A stretch of 38,497 nt of DNA from Lachnospiraceae bacterium (GCA_014804485.1 JAAUZT010000027.1:88548-127044); one strand, 5' to 3'; counted from the first letter of the stretch, positions 8,878 through 18,419 are shown. Translations and numbers: made by a program. Notes: generated by a model from the sequence alone, not told the origin.

Positions 8878-8891
8878 TCCTTAAAATAAAT

Positions 8892-10676
8892 TTACCTTCG
8901 ATACCCTACCTGCCGCTCATTGATCTCCCTGATGATTTCAGGTTCTATTTTAAAATTGCGGTCAATATCCATCAAACCATTGATTTCCTGCTGTACATCC
9001 GTGACTTGGGTATAGCAGTAACCACATACATAGGGTAGCTCTTTTACTGCTGTCGTAATATCGTCAAAGCGCTTGATGAAATCTTCGTTCGAATTTACTT
9101 TATTGCCATACCCCCATCCGTCCTCCTGATTAAAAGCAATGCCCCCGAATTCACTGATAATGACCGGCTGACCGGCATATTGATATCCGTTCGCCATGGC
9201 GGATTTGAACAGACAATGATATACTTCCGTCGTAAAAATTTCTTTCTCACAGTCAACATAGCGCTTTTTGAATATATTTCCCACTTCCTCGTAATCGTGT
9301 AATGTAATGATATCAGAGATTGTATGCTCCCACCCATCATTCACGATAACCGGACGATAGGGATCGATGCTTTTTGTCAGATAGTAGATTGCCTCCGTAA
9401 AGTGCTGCTGCGTCTGCTTTGTCTCTACCTGGTTAATGCCCCAGGATTCATTAAACGGTGTCCATGTAATAATACAGGGATGATTATAGTTCTGTTTCAA
9501 AATTTCCATCCATTCCCTTGTAAATTCCTCTACCGCATAATCGGAAAAATCATAGGCAGACGCCATCTCACTCCAGACCAGCATGCCCTTGACATCACAC
9601 CAGTATAAAAATCGCTCATCTTCGGTTTTCTGGTGCTTCCTGAGTCCGTTATATCCCATGTCATGAATCTTATCGATATCTTCAATCAAAGCCTCCTCAC
9701 TCGGCGGCGTCAAATGGGAATCTCGCCAATATCCCTGATCTAAAATTAACCTCTGGTAAAGGGGTCTGCCGTTTAACAGGATATTTTTCTGTTCAATACG
9801 TATTTCACGCATAGCAAAATACGAACCCACAGTGTCCATAACCGCCCCATTCTGAATCACTCGAAAGGTGATATCATAGAGATTGGGTTCTTCGGGGCTC
9901 CAGGTTTTTACAGTCCAGGCAAAACCACTGTTCTTTTTCGCAATATCAATCTTTGTGTTGACATGCTCCGATATAACCGCTGTGCTGACCTGATTAATGA
10001 ATTTCCCGTCAAAAGAAACTGTCGCTTCCACCTGAAGGCTGCCATCCCACATACTTTCTGGGGCATCAATCCGGTACTCTACATCCAGCGTGTAATCCTC
10101 CAAAACCGGAGTCAACTTAACGTTTTTCAAGCTGATCTTTGGAACGTATTCGGTCCACACGGTTTTCCAGATTCCTGTTGTCTGTACATACCAGCATTCG
10201 TAATTTTCATCACGCCAACGCTGTTTCCCTCTGGGCTGCTGCATATCAAAGGAATCGTCTACCTTAACGACAAGCTGGTTTTCTCCATCCTTCACAAGTT
10301 CGGTAATATCAAACGAAAATCTTGCATAACCACCCCTGTGGCTACCGGCCATCTGACCATTGACCCAGAGCGTTGTGACAAAATCGCTTCCTTCAAAATG
10401 AATGATGTAATTTTCCTTTTCAAGCCGACTGCCGTCAACCTGTATCTTCCTTGCGTACCAGACATGATCATGGCGTCTTTCATCCTGGATACCGCTCAAT
10501 TTTGTTTCATAACTAAACGGAACCTGTATTTCGTACTCGGGCTCAAAGCCTTCGTACCATCTCCTGCGTTCGCCCGCATTTTCATCATCAAATAAAAAAT
10601 CCCATGCACCGTTCAAGTTTTCCCAATTATCCCTCACAAACTGCGGTCTGGGATAATCTTTGATATAATACTTCAT
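8892..10676 (-). CDS. Glycoside hydrolase family 2 protein
   Basis: Exo-acting retaining glycosidase of the beta-galactosidase/beta-glucuronidase group, 594 residues and cytoplasmic, since no signal peptide is visible. It has the N-terminal jelly-roll sugar-binding domain (about 1-180, with WNLNG-like ENLNGAWDF and GGYARFSFDIT), an immunoglobulin-like domain (about 185-290), and a TIM barrel (about 295-590). The acid/base is E410 in FNESWG and the nucleophile is E509 in ISEFGG. It is shorter than LacZ, lacking the C-terminal domains, like many gut Clostridia GH2 enzymes. GAGGAG lies before the ATG at 10676. It has no transporter partner next to it; the specific glycoside is unknown. Confidence 0.9.
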   Translation of the reverse strand: MKYYIKDYPRPQFVRDNWENLNGAWDFLFDDENAGERRRWYEGFEPEYEIQVPFSYETKLSGIQDERRHDHVWYARKIQVDGSRLEKENYIIHFEGSDFVTTLWVNGQMAGSHRGGYARFSFDITELVKDGENQLVVKVDDSFDMQQPRGKQRWRDENYECWYVQTTGIWKTVWTEYVPKISLKNVKLTPVLEDYTLDVEYRIDAPESMWDGSLQVEATVSFDGKFINQVSTAVISEHVNTKIDIAKKNSGFAWTVKTWSPEEPNLYDITFRVIQNGAVMDTVGSYFAMREIRIEQKNILLNGRPLYQRLILDQGYWRDSHLTPPSEEALIEDIDKIHDMGYNGLRKHQKTEDERFLYWCDVKGMLVWSEMASAYDFSDYAVEEFTREWMEILKQNYNHPCIITWTPFNESWGINQVETKQTQQHFTEAIYYLTKSIDPYRPVIVNDGWEHTISDIITLHDYEEVGNIFKKRYVDCEKEIFTTEVYHCLFKSAMANGYQYAGQPVIISEFGGIAFNQEDGWGYGNKVNSNEDFIKRFDDITTAVKELPYVCGYCYTQVTDVQQEINGLMDIDRNFKIEPEIIREINERQVGYRR

Positions 10677-10825
10677 AAATGTAAATTCTCCTCTCTATAG
10701 CTAAACTTTTTTTACTGTGCTTGCTTATCATTAATCAAATCATATAGGCAGGATTGAAACTTGGGAGTCCACCATTACTTCCTGCTTTAATGCAGAATCA
10801 ACACGAACATTAATATTTGTAGTGG

Positions 10826-11686
10826 CTATGTTTGAGCAGCATTAGACGCAAGTAATTCAGCCATCAATTTTATTATACGTTCTGTACAGTCGGCCTCGCG
10901 GGTTTCTTTTTTTCTCCAATCATCTGAAAGTGGGAAATACACTTTATCATTGGCCGTTTTACCCATATCCCATCTTCCGTTTTCATTTCTATTGTCGTTT
11001 AGCCAGTCTATAACAAAATTAAGTTTATGCCTTGCATGTACATATTTAGAAAGCAATTCAACGGCTGCCAGATAATAACTGGCATTTTTACTCTGAAAAA
11101 CCTCCGGCAAAACAGCAATTTTGCCATTATATATGTAATATATCCCGCTATCTCTATTTATGATGTAATCTACAAGCGCCTGTTCTGTCTTTTCGTCCAA
11201 ACAATCCTGTACAAGTGAAACAGGATAAAAATTCACAAAGTCAATAAGCCTGCCTCCGCTGGGTTTTAAGCCCAGAATATCAGTATAAGCTGATACATAC
11301 TCTTCATGATTAAATGTTCCGCCTATAAATGCACCGGAAATAACATCTGCCCACTGTTTTGCAATTTCATTCGCAACCGGATTGTCTGTTGTAAACCTTC
11401 TGATCCAAGTCGAAAGCATCAAAGAAGTAAAAATATCCCAATCATGAACTTTTTCCCTATAATCAGGAATACTTTTTTCCCCGATCAAACAATCATTCAT
11501 ATATGAAACTGCTTTCTGAATACATTCATCCTCAATTGTGTATCCTAAGCGTTCAAGGCGTCTAAGCGCTTGTTCCGTTGTAATATTTTTAGTAGTAGGT
11601 TGAGCTAAAGAATGAAAAATCCCCCACTTCCCCTCACTGTCTTGCAGCGAAATAATATGTTTTGCCCATTTTGCATCTTTATGCAT
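10826..11686 (-). CDS. Unknown protein with QW-like motifs, possible alpha-toroid fold
   Basis: Soluble protein of 286 residues that I do not recognise by name. The N-terminus has LQDSEGKWG and the C-terminus has NRNENGRWDMG, which resemble the QxxxGxW repeats of squalene cyclase and prenyltransferase alpha-alpha barrels. The rest is helix-rich. A terpene cyclase DxDD motif is not evident, so catalysis is doubtful. GGGAGG precedes the ATG at 11686. It sits between the GH2 gene and hemL on the same strand. It may be a helical-repeat binding protein; function unknown. Confidence 0.65.
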   Translation of the reverse strand: MHKDAKWAKHIISLQDSEGKWGIFHSLAQPTTKNITTEQALRRLERLGYTIEDECIQKAVSYMNDCLIGEKSIPDYREKVHDWDIFTSLMLSTWIRRFTTDNPVANEIAKQWADVISGAFIGGTFNHEEYVSAYTDILGLKPSGGRLIDFVNFYPVSLVQDCLDEKTEQALVDYIINRDSGIYYIYNGKIAVLPEVFQSKNASYYLAAVELLSKYVHARHKLNFVIDWLNDNRNENGRWDMGKTANDKVYFPLSDDWRKKETREADCTERIIKLMAELLASNAAQT

Positions 11687-11748
11687 GACAAGCCTCCCAA
11701 TTTTGGTATTCTATTATCAGAATCAATTCTTATTTTGAAAACACCGGA

Positions 11749-13062
11749 TCATACGACCCGGCATTCTTCCACACTCTCCTTAATTGCACTACATGTCCTG
11801 TCAATCAGTTCATCTGAATGGGCATCTGATACAAACATAGCTTCAAACTGTGACGGCGCTACATAGATCCCCCGCTCCAGCATCCTGTTGAAGTAATCTG
11901 CAAAAGCCTCTCTATCGCATTGACACGCATCTTCGTAATTCTCAACTTTCCTTTCCCCTATTTCCTTTCCTTCTTTTCCATCCCATCCGGGGAGAAAAAA
12001 TGCAGAAAGCAAAGAACCCACACGATTTACGCATAAACCAGTTTGCCGGAAAGCCGCTTCCAGTTTCGCTGCCCGCCGGTCGATCCGTTCATAGATTCCC
12101 GTATCTTCCATCAGAATCTTCAACGTTGTAATCCCCGCCATCACCGCCACAGGATTACCCGACAATGTCCCTGCCTGATAGACCGCACCTAACGGCGCAA
12201 CGCAGGACATGATATCCTGCCTGCCGCCATAAGCTGCTAAGGGCATACCGCCGCCCACGATCTTGCCAAATGTATATAAATCCGCATGAACTCCCGTGTA
12301 CTCTGACGCACTGCCCAGTGACAGCCGAAAGCCTGTGATCACCTCGTCAAAAATCAAAAGCGATCCCTGCTCTTTCGTAATACGGCGCAGGAATTCGAGA
12401 AAGCCTTCTTTCGGGGGCACCACGCCCATATTGGCTGCCACCGGCTCCACCACGATTGCCGCCACCTGACCGCTGTTTTCTTCCATCAGACTTCTCACGG
12501 ATTCCTCATCGTTATAGACTGCCGTCAGGGTACTCGCCGCATAACCCGCAGGTACTCCAGCGCTGTCCGGCACCGACTGCGTCATAAGACCCGAACCCGC
12601 CTTTACCAACAGTCCGTCGGAATGTCCGTGATAATTCCCGGCGAATTTGATGATCTTATCCCTGCCCGTAAAACCTCTTGCCACGCGCACCGCGCTCATT
12701 ACTGCCTCGGTTCCGGAACTAACCAACCGCACCATCTCTACATCCGGCACACAGGCGCCGATCAGTTCCGCCAGTTCCACTTCGCCGGCTGTGGGCGCTC
12801 CGAAGGTCAAGCCCTTAGCACAGACCTGCTGTACCGCCTCGATCACTTTAGGATGGGCATGTCCCAGAATCCCCGGCCCCCAGGAGCAGACATAGTCCAC
12901 ATACCTGTTTCCGTCTTCATCTATAATCCACGGTCCCTGCGCCCTGTCTACAAAAAAAGGATGCCGCCCTACAGCTTTGAATGCACGAACCGGGGAATTC
13001 ACCCCGCCGGGAATTAATTTTTGTGCTTTTGTAAAAAGTTGTTCTGAATTCGTTGTGTCCAT
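11749..13062 (-). CDS. hemL: Glutamate-1-semialdehyde 2,1-aminomutase
   Basis: PLP enzyme that converts glutamate-1-semialdehyde to 5-aminolevulinate, the second step of the C5 tetrapyrrole route. Length is 437 residues, near the family norm. The PLP lysine is K267 in TFGKIVGGGMP, preceded by the cofactor aspartate in LIFDEVITGFR; NYHGHSDG and SSGTEAVMSA are also present. A stretch near residues 355-380 (GWDGKEGKEIGERKVENYED) looks like a small lineage-specific insertion. GAGGTG precedes the ATG at 13062. The gene begins only a few bases after the hemB stop, so hemB and hemL are co-transcribed. Confidence 0.96.
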   Translation of the reverse strand: MDTTNSEQLFTKAQKLIPGGVNSPVRAFKAVGRHPFFVDRAQGPWIIDEDGNRYVDYVCSWGPGILGHAHPKVIEAVQQVCAKGLTFGAPTAGEVELAELIGACVPDVEMVRLVSSGTEAVMSAVRVARGFTGRDKIIKFAGNYHGHSDGLLVKAGSGLMTQSVPDSAGVPAGYAASTLTAVYNDEESVRSLMEENSGQVAAIVVEPVAANMGVVPPKEGFLEFLRRITKEQGSLLIFDEVITGFRLSLGSASEYTGVHADLYTFGKIVGGGMPLAAYGGRQDIMSCVAPLGAVYQAGTLSGNPVAVMAGITTLKILMEDTGIYERIDRRAAKLEAAFRQTGLCVNRVGSLLSAFFLPGWDGKEGKEIGERKVENYEDACQCDREAFADYFNRMLERGIYVAPSQFEAMFVSDAHSDELIDRTCSAIKESVEECRVV

Positions 13063-13065
13063 GTT

Positions 13066-14022
13066 CTATATCCACCTCACCGCATCCAAAGCATGATATG
13101 TAATGATAATCTTTGCTCCTGCCCGCTTCATGGCAGTCAGATTTTCCATTACGATACGCTTCTCATCGATCCATCCGTTTGCGGCTGCCGCTTTTACCAT
13201 GGCGTACTCGCCGCTTACATTATATACCGCCAACGGCACGTCAAAAGTAAGCGCCGCTTCTTTCAACACGTCCAGATATGCAAGCGCCGGTTTCACCATC
13301 ACAATATCTGTGCCCTCTTCTATATCCGCCGCTATCTCCCTAAGTGCCTCCTGTCCGTTGGCAAAGTCCATCTGATAACTCTTGCGGTCACCAAATCCCG
13401 GCGCAGAATGAGCCGCATCCCGAAAAGGCCCGTAATAGGCCGAAGCAAATTTGGCACTGTATGCCATGATCGGCATCTGCGTAAATCCAGCCTGATCCAG
13501 TCCTTCCCGTATCGCCGCCACACGACCGTCCATCATATCAGAAGGCGCCGCCATATCCGCTCCGGTTTCGGCAAGACTCACTGCCATTTTCACCAGATAA
13601 GGCAATGTCTCATCATTTAGAATTTCTTCTCCCTGCACCATGCCGCAATGCCCATGAGAAGTGTATTCACACAGGCAGATATCCACAACAATATATATCT
13701 CCGGATATTTTTCCTTAATAAAACGGACTGCCCTCTGGGTAATTCCGTCCGCCGCATAAGCCTGACTGCCTTGCGGATCTTTGTGAAGCGGAATCCCAAA
13801 AAGCATAATACCGCCGATTCCCGCCTCTTTTACCTGCTCAAGAATCTCTTCCAGCCGGTCGATGGAATACTGAAAAATACCCGGCATGGACTCTACTGGA
13901 TTCTTGATATTTTCGCCTTCTATCACAAATATGGGATAAATGAAATCTTTCGGATGCAGTCTTGTCTCCTGCATTATGGAGCGGATGCGCTCATCCCGCC
14001 GTAATCTTCTGAATCGATACAT
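13066..14022 (-). CDS. hemB: Delta-aminolevulinic acid dehydratase (porphobilinogen synthase)
   Basis: Condenses two 5-aminolevulinates to porphobilinogen. Length is 318 residues. The Schiff-base lysines are K191 (YSAKFASAYYGPFR) and K244 (MVKPALAYLD). The metal-binding loop has C116, C118 and C126 (DICLCEYTSHGHCG), the zinc-dependent type. AAAGGAG precedes the ATG at 14022. It is followed directly by hemL. Upstream is a lone ATPase gene rather than cobA-hemD, so the usual cluster order is interrupted. Confidence 0.97.
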   Translation of the reverse strand: MYRFRRLRRDERIRSIMQETRLHPKDFIYPIFVIEGENIKNPVESMPGIFQYSIDRLEEILEQVKEAGIGGIMLFGIPLHKDPQGSQAYAADGITQRAVRFIKEKYPEIYIVVDICLCEYTSHGHCGMVQGEEILNDETLPYLVKMAVSLAETGADMAAPSDMMDGRVAAIREGLDQAGFTQMPIMAYSAKFASAYYGPFRDAAHSAPGFGDRKSYQMDFANGQEALREIAADIEEGTDIVMVKPALAYLDVLKEAALTFDVPLAVYNVSGEYAMVKAAAANGWIDEKRIVMENLTAMKRAGAKIIITYHALDAVRWI

Positions 14023-14138
14023 AGTCTTCTCCTTTTATCGCTTATTCATATTCCTCATAGGTAAGTTTCCCGCCACTGAATAACTCTGAAATATCTTTTA
14101 TAGCTGCATCTTCATCTTTAACATGAAATCTTGTTTTT

Positions 14139-15368
14139 CTACTGAAGCAACCAGTCAATCAAATATAATGATTTGATTCCTTCATAAGATTTTATATAAT
14201 TCCTATCCATTGATAAAACTATTTTTTCATAATTATCAGGTATCATTCTAAGAGGGCGAAGTTCTCTCTCCCTCGTTTCTTCGGACTGCATACTTTCTGT
14301 TACCTGAATATACATTTTATCATCCGGTTTCTCAGCCACAAAGTCGATTTCCGCCTCTCCTACTTTGCCGATATACACACGATAATCCCGTCTAAGCAGT
14401 TCCAAAAATACAATATTTTCCAAGATATGTCCTCTGTCACCATCACGATATCCAAGAAGCATATTACGAAAACCCATATCTATGATGTAATTTTTCCCGA
14501 GGGTTTTTAACAATTTTTTTCCTTTTACATCATACCTGCCTACCGAATAAAATACAAAAGCACTGCGTAACATAGATATATATTTGTCTACGGTTTTTCC
14601 GGCTACGCTTTTACCTTTCGTCTTTTGAATATCTCCTTCACCAGCTAATACATTTCCTATACTATTGGGAGATGTAATACTGCCGATATTGGAACATAAA
14701 AACATTACTATCTTTTGCAGCATATTCTGGTCTGCCGAATCATTACGCTGTAAAATATCACGCAATACAACCGTAGAGTATATACCTTCTAATGCCTGAT
14801 TACTCCGTGCCTCATTAAACTGATATTCTCTCAGTATTGGCATTCCGCCAAACTGCAGATACTTTTGAAATCTCTCCTCCGGCGTTGCAGCAGCATCAAA
14901 CTCATAAAAATCCAAAAACTCCTTAAATGAAAGCGGTAATATCTTTACTTCAATATATCTTCCTGATAAAATCGTCGAAAACTCTGTCGAAAGAAGATAA
15001 GCATTTGAACCTGTTATATAGATATCCACATCGAAATCCAAACGAAAAGATTCTATCGCTTTTTCCCAGTGCTCCACCATTTGCAGTTCATCAAATATCA
15101 GGTAGGTTCTTTCATCCTTTACGATACGTTCACTGACATAATCATAAAAGGACAGGTAATCTACCAGATTTCTATATTTCAAGGATTCCAGATTCATATG
15201 GATAATATTATCCTCGGATACACCGTCATCAACCAAATACTGGTGAAACAAATCAAGAATGGATGACTTTCCACATCTTCGGATACCTGTTACTATCTTA
15301 ACCAAATCTACATCTCTATTTTGAATCAGTTGTTCCAGATATAACTGTCGATTTATAAGGTTATTCAT
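14139..15368 (-). CDS. AAA-type ATPase with DUF4143-like C-terminus
   Basis: Protein of about 409 residues. Walker A is GIRRCGKSS (about 28-36) and Walker B is LIFDELQ (D93, E94). The C-terminal part (about 200-409) is the DUF4143-type, nuclease-like domain with GHILENIVFLELLRR and EIDFVAEK; the D-x-V-x-EK pattern resembles a PD-(D/E)XK core. Such ATPases are common accessory genes with unclear roles, often in variable regions. The ATG at 15368 has a perfect AAGGAGGT; an upstream in-frame start at 15401 lies in the promoter and is rejected. It has its own promoter within a large palindrome at 15400-15486, so it is an independent unit lying between cobA-hemD and hemB. Confidence 0.85.
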   Translation of the reverse strand: MNNLINRQLYLEQLIQNRDVDLVKIVTGIRRCGKSSILDLFHQYLVDDGVSEDNIIHMNLESLKYRNLVDYLSFYDYVSERIVKDERTYLIFDELQMVEHWEKAIESFRLDFDVDIYITGSNAYLLSTEFSTILSGRYIEVKILPLSFKEFLDFYEFDAAATPEERFQKYLQFGGMPILREYQFNEARSNQALEGIYSTVVLRDILQRNDSADQNMLQKIVMFLCSNIGSITSPNSIGNVLAGEGDIQKTKGKSVAGKTVDKYISMLRSAFVFYSVGRYDVKGKKLLKTLGKNYIIDMGFRNMLLGYRDGDRGHILENIVFLELLRRDYRVYIGKVGEAEIDFVAEKPDDKMYIQVTESMQSEETRERELRPLRMIPDNYEKIVLSMDRNYIKSYEGIKSLYLIDWLLQ

Positions 15369-15399
15369 GCAGCACCTCCTTGCCGGCTCTCTTGCTTCC

Positions 15400-15427
15400 A
15401 TTATAACTGTAAGTCCATAATTGTCAA
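15400..15427 (-). promoter_or_regulatory. Promoter of the DUF4143-type ATPase gene
   Basis: On the minus strand TTGACA (15422-15427), a 16-base spacer and TATAAT (15400-15405) precede the ATG at 15368 by about 32 bases. The -35 box lies inside one arm of the 82-base nested palindrome, so cruciform formation or a dimeric regulator could affect it. Confidence 0.7.
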
Positions 15428-15486
15428 TAGTTTCCGACTTGTAAGGCGGAAACTATTGACAATTTTATATTTTTCGACTTACAGTT
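15405..15486. repeat. 82-bp nested inverted repeat
   Basis: A perfect 17-base inner inverted repeat (15420-15436 against 15447-15463, ten-base loop) is nested inside a perfect 11-base outer inverted repeat (15405-15415 against 15476-15486). Each inner arm carries a TTGACA-type -35 box. It could be a MITE-like remnant or a complex operator. Confidence 0.85.
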
Positions 15487-15596
15487 CTTAAAATCGAATT
15501 TTCTTGCCAAAAACCGTCAAGGTCAACACAGCCTCTAACCAATTAAATGCTTTCGTTACTACCTGAAGCATGTTTTATGTTTTCACAAACTTTATA

Positions 15597-17174
15597 TCAA
15601 GTTTCTGCCGTGGCACTATATTCACATAGACATTCCACGATCGACTCCACGCTGGATTCCCGTGCCATCAGGAAATGGCTCTCCGTGTGCTTTTTTAATT
15701 CCTTTCCGCACAACTCCCCAATGCAGACATATCTGCTTTTCGTATTCACAAGTCCTGCCTGCTCCATTCCTTCAAAATACGCCCGCACACCCATAGCCGA
15801 TCCGAAAACAATATAGTCCGGTTGTTTCGTGATTAATGAAATGCGTTTTTCCTTCTGGATTTCTAATTCATAGATCGGATAATCTACAAAGGAAATTCCT
15901 TTTTCCTTAAAGATAAGCGGTAATGAAGCGCTCCCTTGTGCGGCTCTCAGAAAAACAGCCGGGGTTTTATCTTTATGACCATCCCTCTGTTCAGCCAAAA
16001 TCTTTTCCGTCAATCCTTCTGCCAAATGTGCGCCGTCGTAAATTTTCGGCATATAGTCTGCATATATCCCAATCTCCTCAAGAACTGCCGCCGTTCCCGG
16101 ACCGATCACTGCAATCCGTTTCCCGTAAAGAATGCGCAAGTCCTTTCGTTCCTGTTTCATTTTATCTACAAACACCCTGACACCGTTGGGACTGGTAAAA
16201 ACAAGCCAGCCGCAGGCTTCCAGATCCGGCAGCGGACTTTCGCTTGGACGAATCTCCATAAAGCCCATATCCCATACATCGGCGCCTTTCTCTGTAAGCG
16301 CTGTCGATAACTTTTGTACAAAATGCGGTGTCCCGGTAGCCCCTACAGTAATTCCATCCAGTGGTTTTTTAAGTTTGTCCGCCTGCTCATATTTTCTCTT
16401 TAATATCTGCTGCCACTCCGATTCACCATCTTTTTGTGATATCAATTCCAATTCCGCCACCGCTCCGATCACAATGACCGCTGGGGAGGTAAAGCCCTGC
16501 CCGACCGCTTCTGCATAAAGTTGTGACAGCACGGTCCTCATACATCTCTGCCGCCCGGTAGTCCCTTCCATAATGACTGCACAGGGCGTATCCGGGTCTT
16601 TGCCGGCTGTCATCAAACCGTCCGCGATCTCTTGCAGATGGTGCATCCCCATCAGGATCACCAGCGTGCCATCCAAGCGTGCCAGCGTTTCAAAATCCAT
16701 ATGCAGCCGATCCTGTCCGTCCTTCTCCGCCGCCGTACCCGTCACCACCGTAACGCTTGCCGAAAAGCCTCTATGCGTCACCGGAATGCCCGCCGCCGCG
16801 GGAACTGCAATCGCAGAGGATATCCCCGGTATCTCCTCGCAGCAGACTCCTGCTTCCCGCAACGCCAGAAATTCTTCGCCGCCTCTGCCGAACAAGTAAG
16901 GATCGCCGCCTTTTAAGCGCACCACAGTCTTCTCCTCCCCAGCCTTCTCCACCAGCAGGGCATTGATCTCAGACTGCTTCATGGCATGACTGCCGTACCG
17001 CTTGCCCACATATATTTTTTCACAATCCGGTCTCGTCAGCTCCAGCAGTTCTTCCGACACCAGACTGTCATAGATTACCACATCGCAGCCGTGCAGAACT
17101 TCCAGCGCTTTCAGAGTCAAAAACCCCGGATCTCCGCAACCGCCGCCAGTCAGATATACTTTTCCCGTCTTCAA
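15597..17174 (-). CDS. cobA-hemD: Fused uroporphyrinogen-III C-methyltransferase / uroporphyrinogen-III synthase
   Basis: Bifunctional enzyme. The CobA part (about the first 250 residues) methylates uroporphyrinogen III with two SAM to precorrin-2. The HemD part (about 285-525) cyclises hydroxymethylbilane to uroporphyrinogen III. CobA motifs are VYLTGGGCGDPGFLTLKA (family consensus GAGPGDPG), LKGGDPYLFGRGGEE, EEIPGISSA and VTGTAAEKDG. HemD is seen from TVGATGT and VFTSPNGVRVF to YIVFGSAMGVRAYF. CobA-HemD fusions are known in Clostridia. The start is uncertain: an open frame runs up to a GTG at 17264, but a TTG at 17174, after AAAGGAG, places the methyltransferase motif at the usual distance from the N-terminus. 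It is separated from hemC by about 3.3 kb of unrelated genes. Confidence 0.93.
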   Translation of the reverse strand: MKTGKVYLTGGGCGDPGFLTLKALEVLHGCDVVIYDSLVSEELLELTRPDCEKIYVGKRYGSHAMKQSEINALLVEKAGEEKTVVRLKGGDPYLFGRGGEEFLALREAGVCCEEIPGISSAIAVPAAAGIPVTHRGFSASVTVVTGTAAEKDGQDRLHMDFETLARLDGTLVILMGMHHLQEIADGLMTAGKDPDTPCAVIMEGTTGRQRCMRTVLSQLYAEAVGQGFTSPAVIVIGAVAELELISQKDGESEWQQILKRKYEQADKLKKPLDGITVGATGTPHFVQKLSTALTEKGADVWDMGFMEIRPSESPLPDLEACGWLVFTSPNGVRVFVDKMKQERKDLRILYGKRIAVIGPGTAAVLEEIGIYADYMPKIYDGAHLAEGLTEKILAEQRDGHKDKTPAVFLRAAQGSASLPLIFKEKGISFVDYPIYELEIQKEKRISLITKQPDYIVFGSAMGVRAYFEGMEQAGLVNTKSRYVCIGELCGKELKKHTESHFLMARESSVESIVECLCEYSATAET

Positions 17175-17272
17175 CTCTCGCTCTTCTCCTTTACTCAAAG
17201 ATACTGCCCTGCCTGCACTCCGAAAAATACCGAGAATACTCATCCAAATATCATAGCTTCGCACCTGTTTAT

Positions 17273-18190
17273 TTATAGACCATATTCCCGATACAACTGC
17301 TCCCGATATGCCGGATCGGACAGGGCTCGCGTCATTTCCTCTGTTTTACCGGACTCCGTAAGCTTCTGCATCAACTGCAGGGCTCTGCTCTCGCCTTCTT
17401 TGTGGCCTTCAGCAAGGCCTTCTCTACGGCCCTTGGCAAGACCTTCCTCAAGGCCCTCGGCATGGCCGATCTCACGCCATTCCTTCCGCTCACTTCGTAT
17501 ATGCTTCTCTTCATCGTACTCAAAGATACTCACTGCTATCGCCTCCGCCCGATTCTCAGATAAAAAATCCGAAAGTATTCCGTTCCTGATACAATGATCC
17601 ACTGCCTGCTCCACCGCTTCTGGGAAAGATATCGCTTTCGCGAAGGTTCTGACCTGCTCCACATACTGGGCATATTCTTTTAACAGGCTGCAAGTTTCCA
17701 ACAGCTCCTGATTATGTCCCAAGTTGATGTTATAAACAATGACAGTTAGTTCCAATGCCGGCAGCTCCTGTTTCTTCTCGAATGCATCTGACAGCCGGAG
17801 TACCTGCTGTTCAGGCTGGAAATCTGTTCCGTTATAAAACACCACAAACTTGGGTGTCGGAATCCTGACAAGCTTCCTACTGTACAAGTTTTCATCTTTG
17901 ATTCTTCTCTGCAGTACCCGGCTCACATAGAGCAGATCCCGTAATGGCATGTTGGGATTGTATGTGGACTGGTGCTCATAGAGCAGCAGTTCAAAATCAA
18001 ACACAAAGGAAATATCATTCTTATAATTCATGTAGACTGCATTTTCCAATGTGGTGATCTCCAGATTGCTCACGTCCGTATAGGATGTCCGGTTCAGCGC
18101 GTTATACAGGCCGAGCAGATTTTCTTTTTCCCTAAAAAGTAAACGGAATACTGTGTCCTTAAAGTTACATTGTACATTTGTTTGGTTCAT
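17273..18190 (-). CDS. Rpn-family PD-(D/E)XK nuclease / transposase-like protein
   Basis: Protein of 305 residues of the recombination-promoting nuclease group (Rpn/YhgA-like). The N-terminus (FKDTVFRLLFREKENLLGLYNAL) and the core D...FELLLYEHQST, with conserved aspartate and E-x-Q, match the PD-(D/E)XK nuclease site. Near residues 238-268 is a short-period acidic/basic repeat (EGLEEGLAKGRREGLAEG), typical of these proteins and prone to length change. AAGGAGG precedes the ATG at 18190. It lies directly upstream of cobA-hemD on the same strand, inserted into the tetrapyrrole gene order. Rpn proteins promote RecA-independent recombination in E. coli and behave like selfish or defence genes; the role here is not shown. 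Confidence 0.85.
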   Translation of the reverse strand: MNQTNVQCNFKDTVFRLLFREKENLLGLYNALNRTSYTDVSNLEITTLENAVYMNYKNDISFVFDFELLLYEHQSTYNPNMPLRDLLYVSRVLQRRIKDENLYSRKLVRIPTPKFVVFYNGTDFQPEQQVLRLSDAFEKKQELPALELTVIVYNINLGHNQELLETCSLLKEYAQYVEQVRTFAKAISFPEAVEQAVDHCIRNGILSDFLSENRAEAIAVSIFEYDEEKHIRSERKEWREIGHAEGLEEGLAKGRREGLAEGHKEGESRALQLMQKLTESGKTEEMTRALSDPAYREQLYREYGL

Positions 18191-18419
18191 TCTGTGTCCT
18201 CCTTGGTCATAGACAGACCATTTTCAAACAGAAAAAGTCTGTCCGTCACAGGAGAACCGTTTCAGATCCTCCTGCCTTAGTAAAAGTTAATTGGGAACAA
18301 AGCATGGATTTTCTGAAACTTAGAATATAAATAGAAATTACTGATCTGGTTTTGTAGAAAATATGCTTTTTATTACTATAGCATATGTTTAACGGAATTG
18401 TAAATATGTTTTACCAAAA

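Noticed and set aside
9963..10595. 210-residue plus-strand frame within the GH2 gene
   Set aside because: It is antisense to a gene with clear catalytic motifs and has no domain signal of its own.
15405..15486. Nested palindrome as rho-independent terminator
   Set aside because: No T-tract follows on either strand and it overlaps a good promoter, so a terminator call is not supported.
17273..18190. Intact insertion sequence around the Rpn-type gene
   Set aside because: No terminal inverted repeats or target duplications were seen at its borders; Rpn proteins are often annotated as transposases without being part of an IS.
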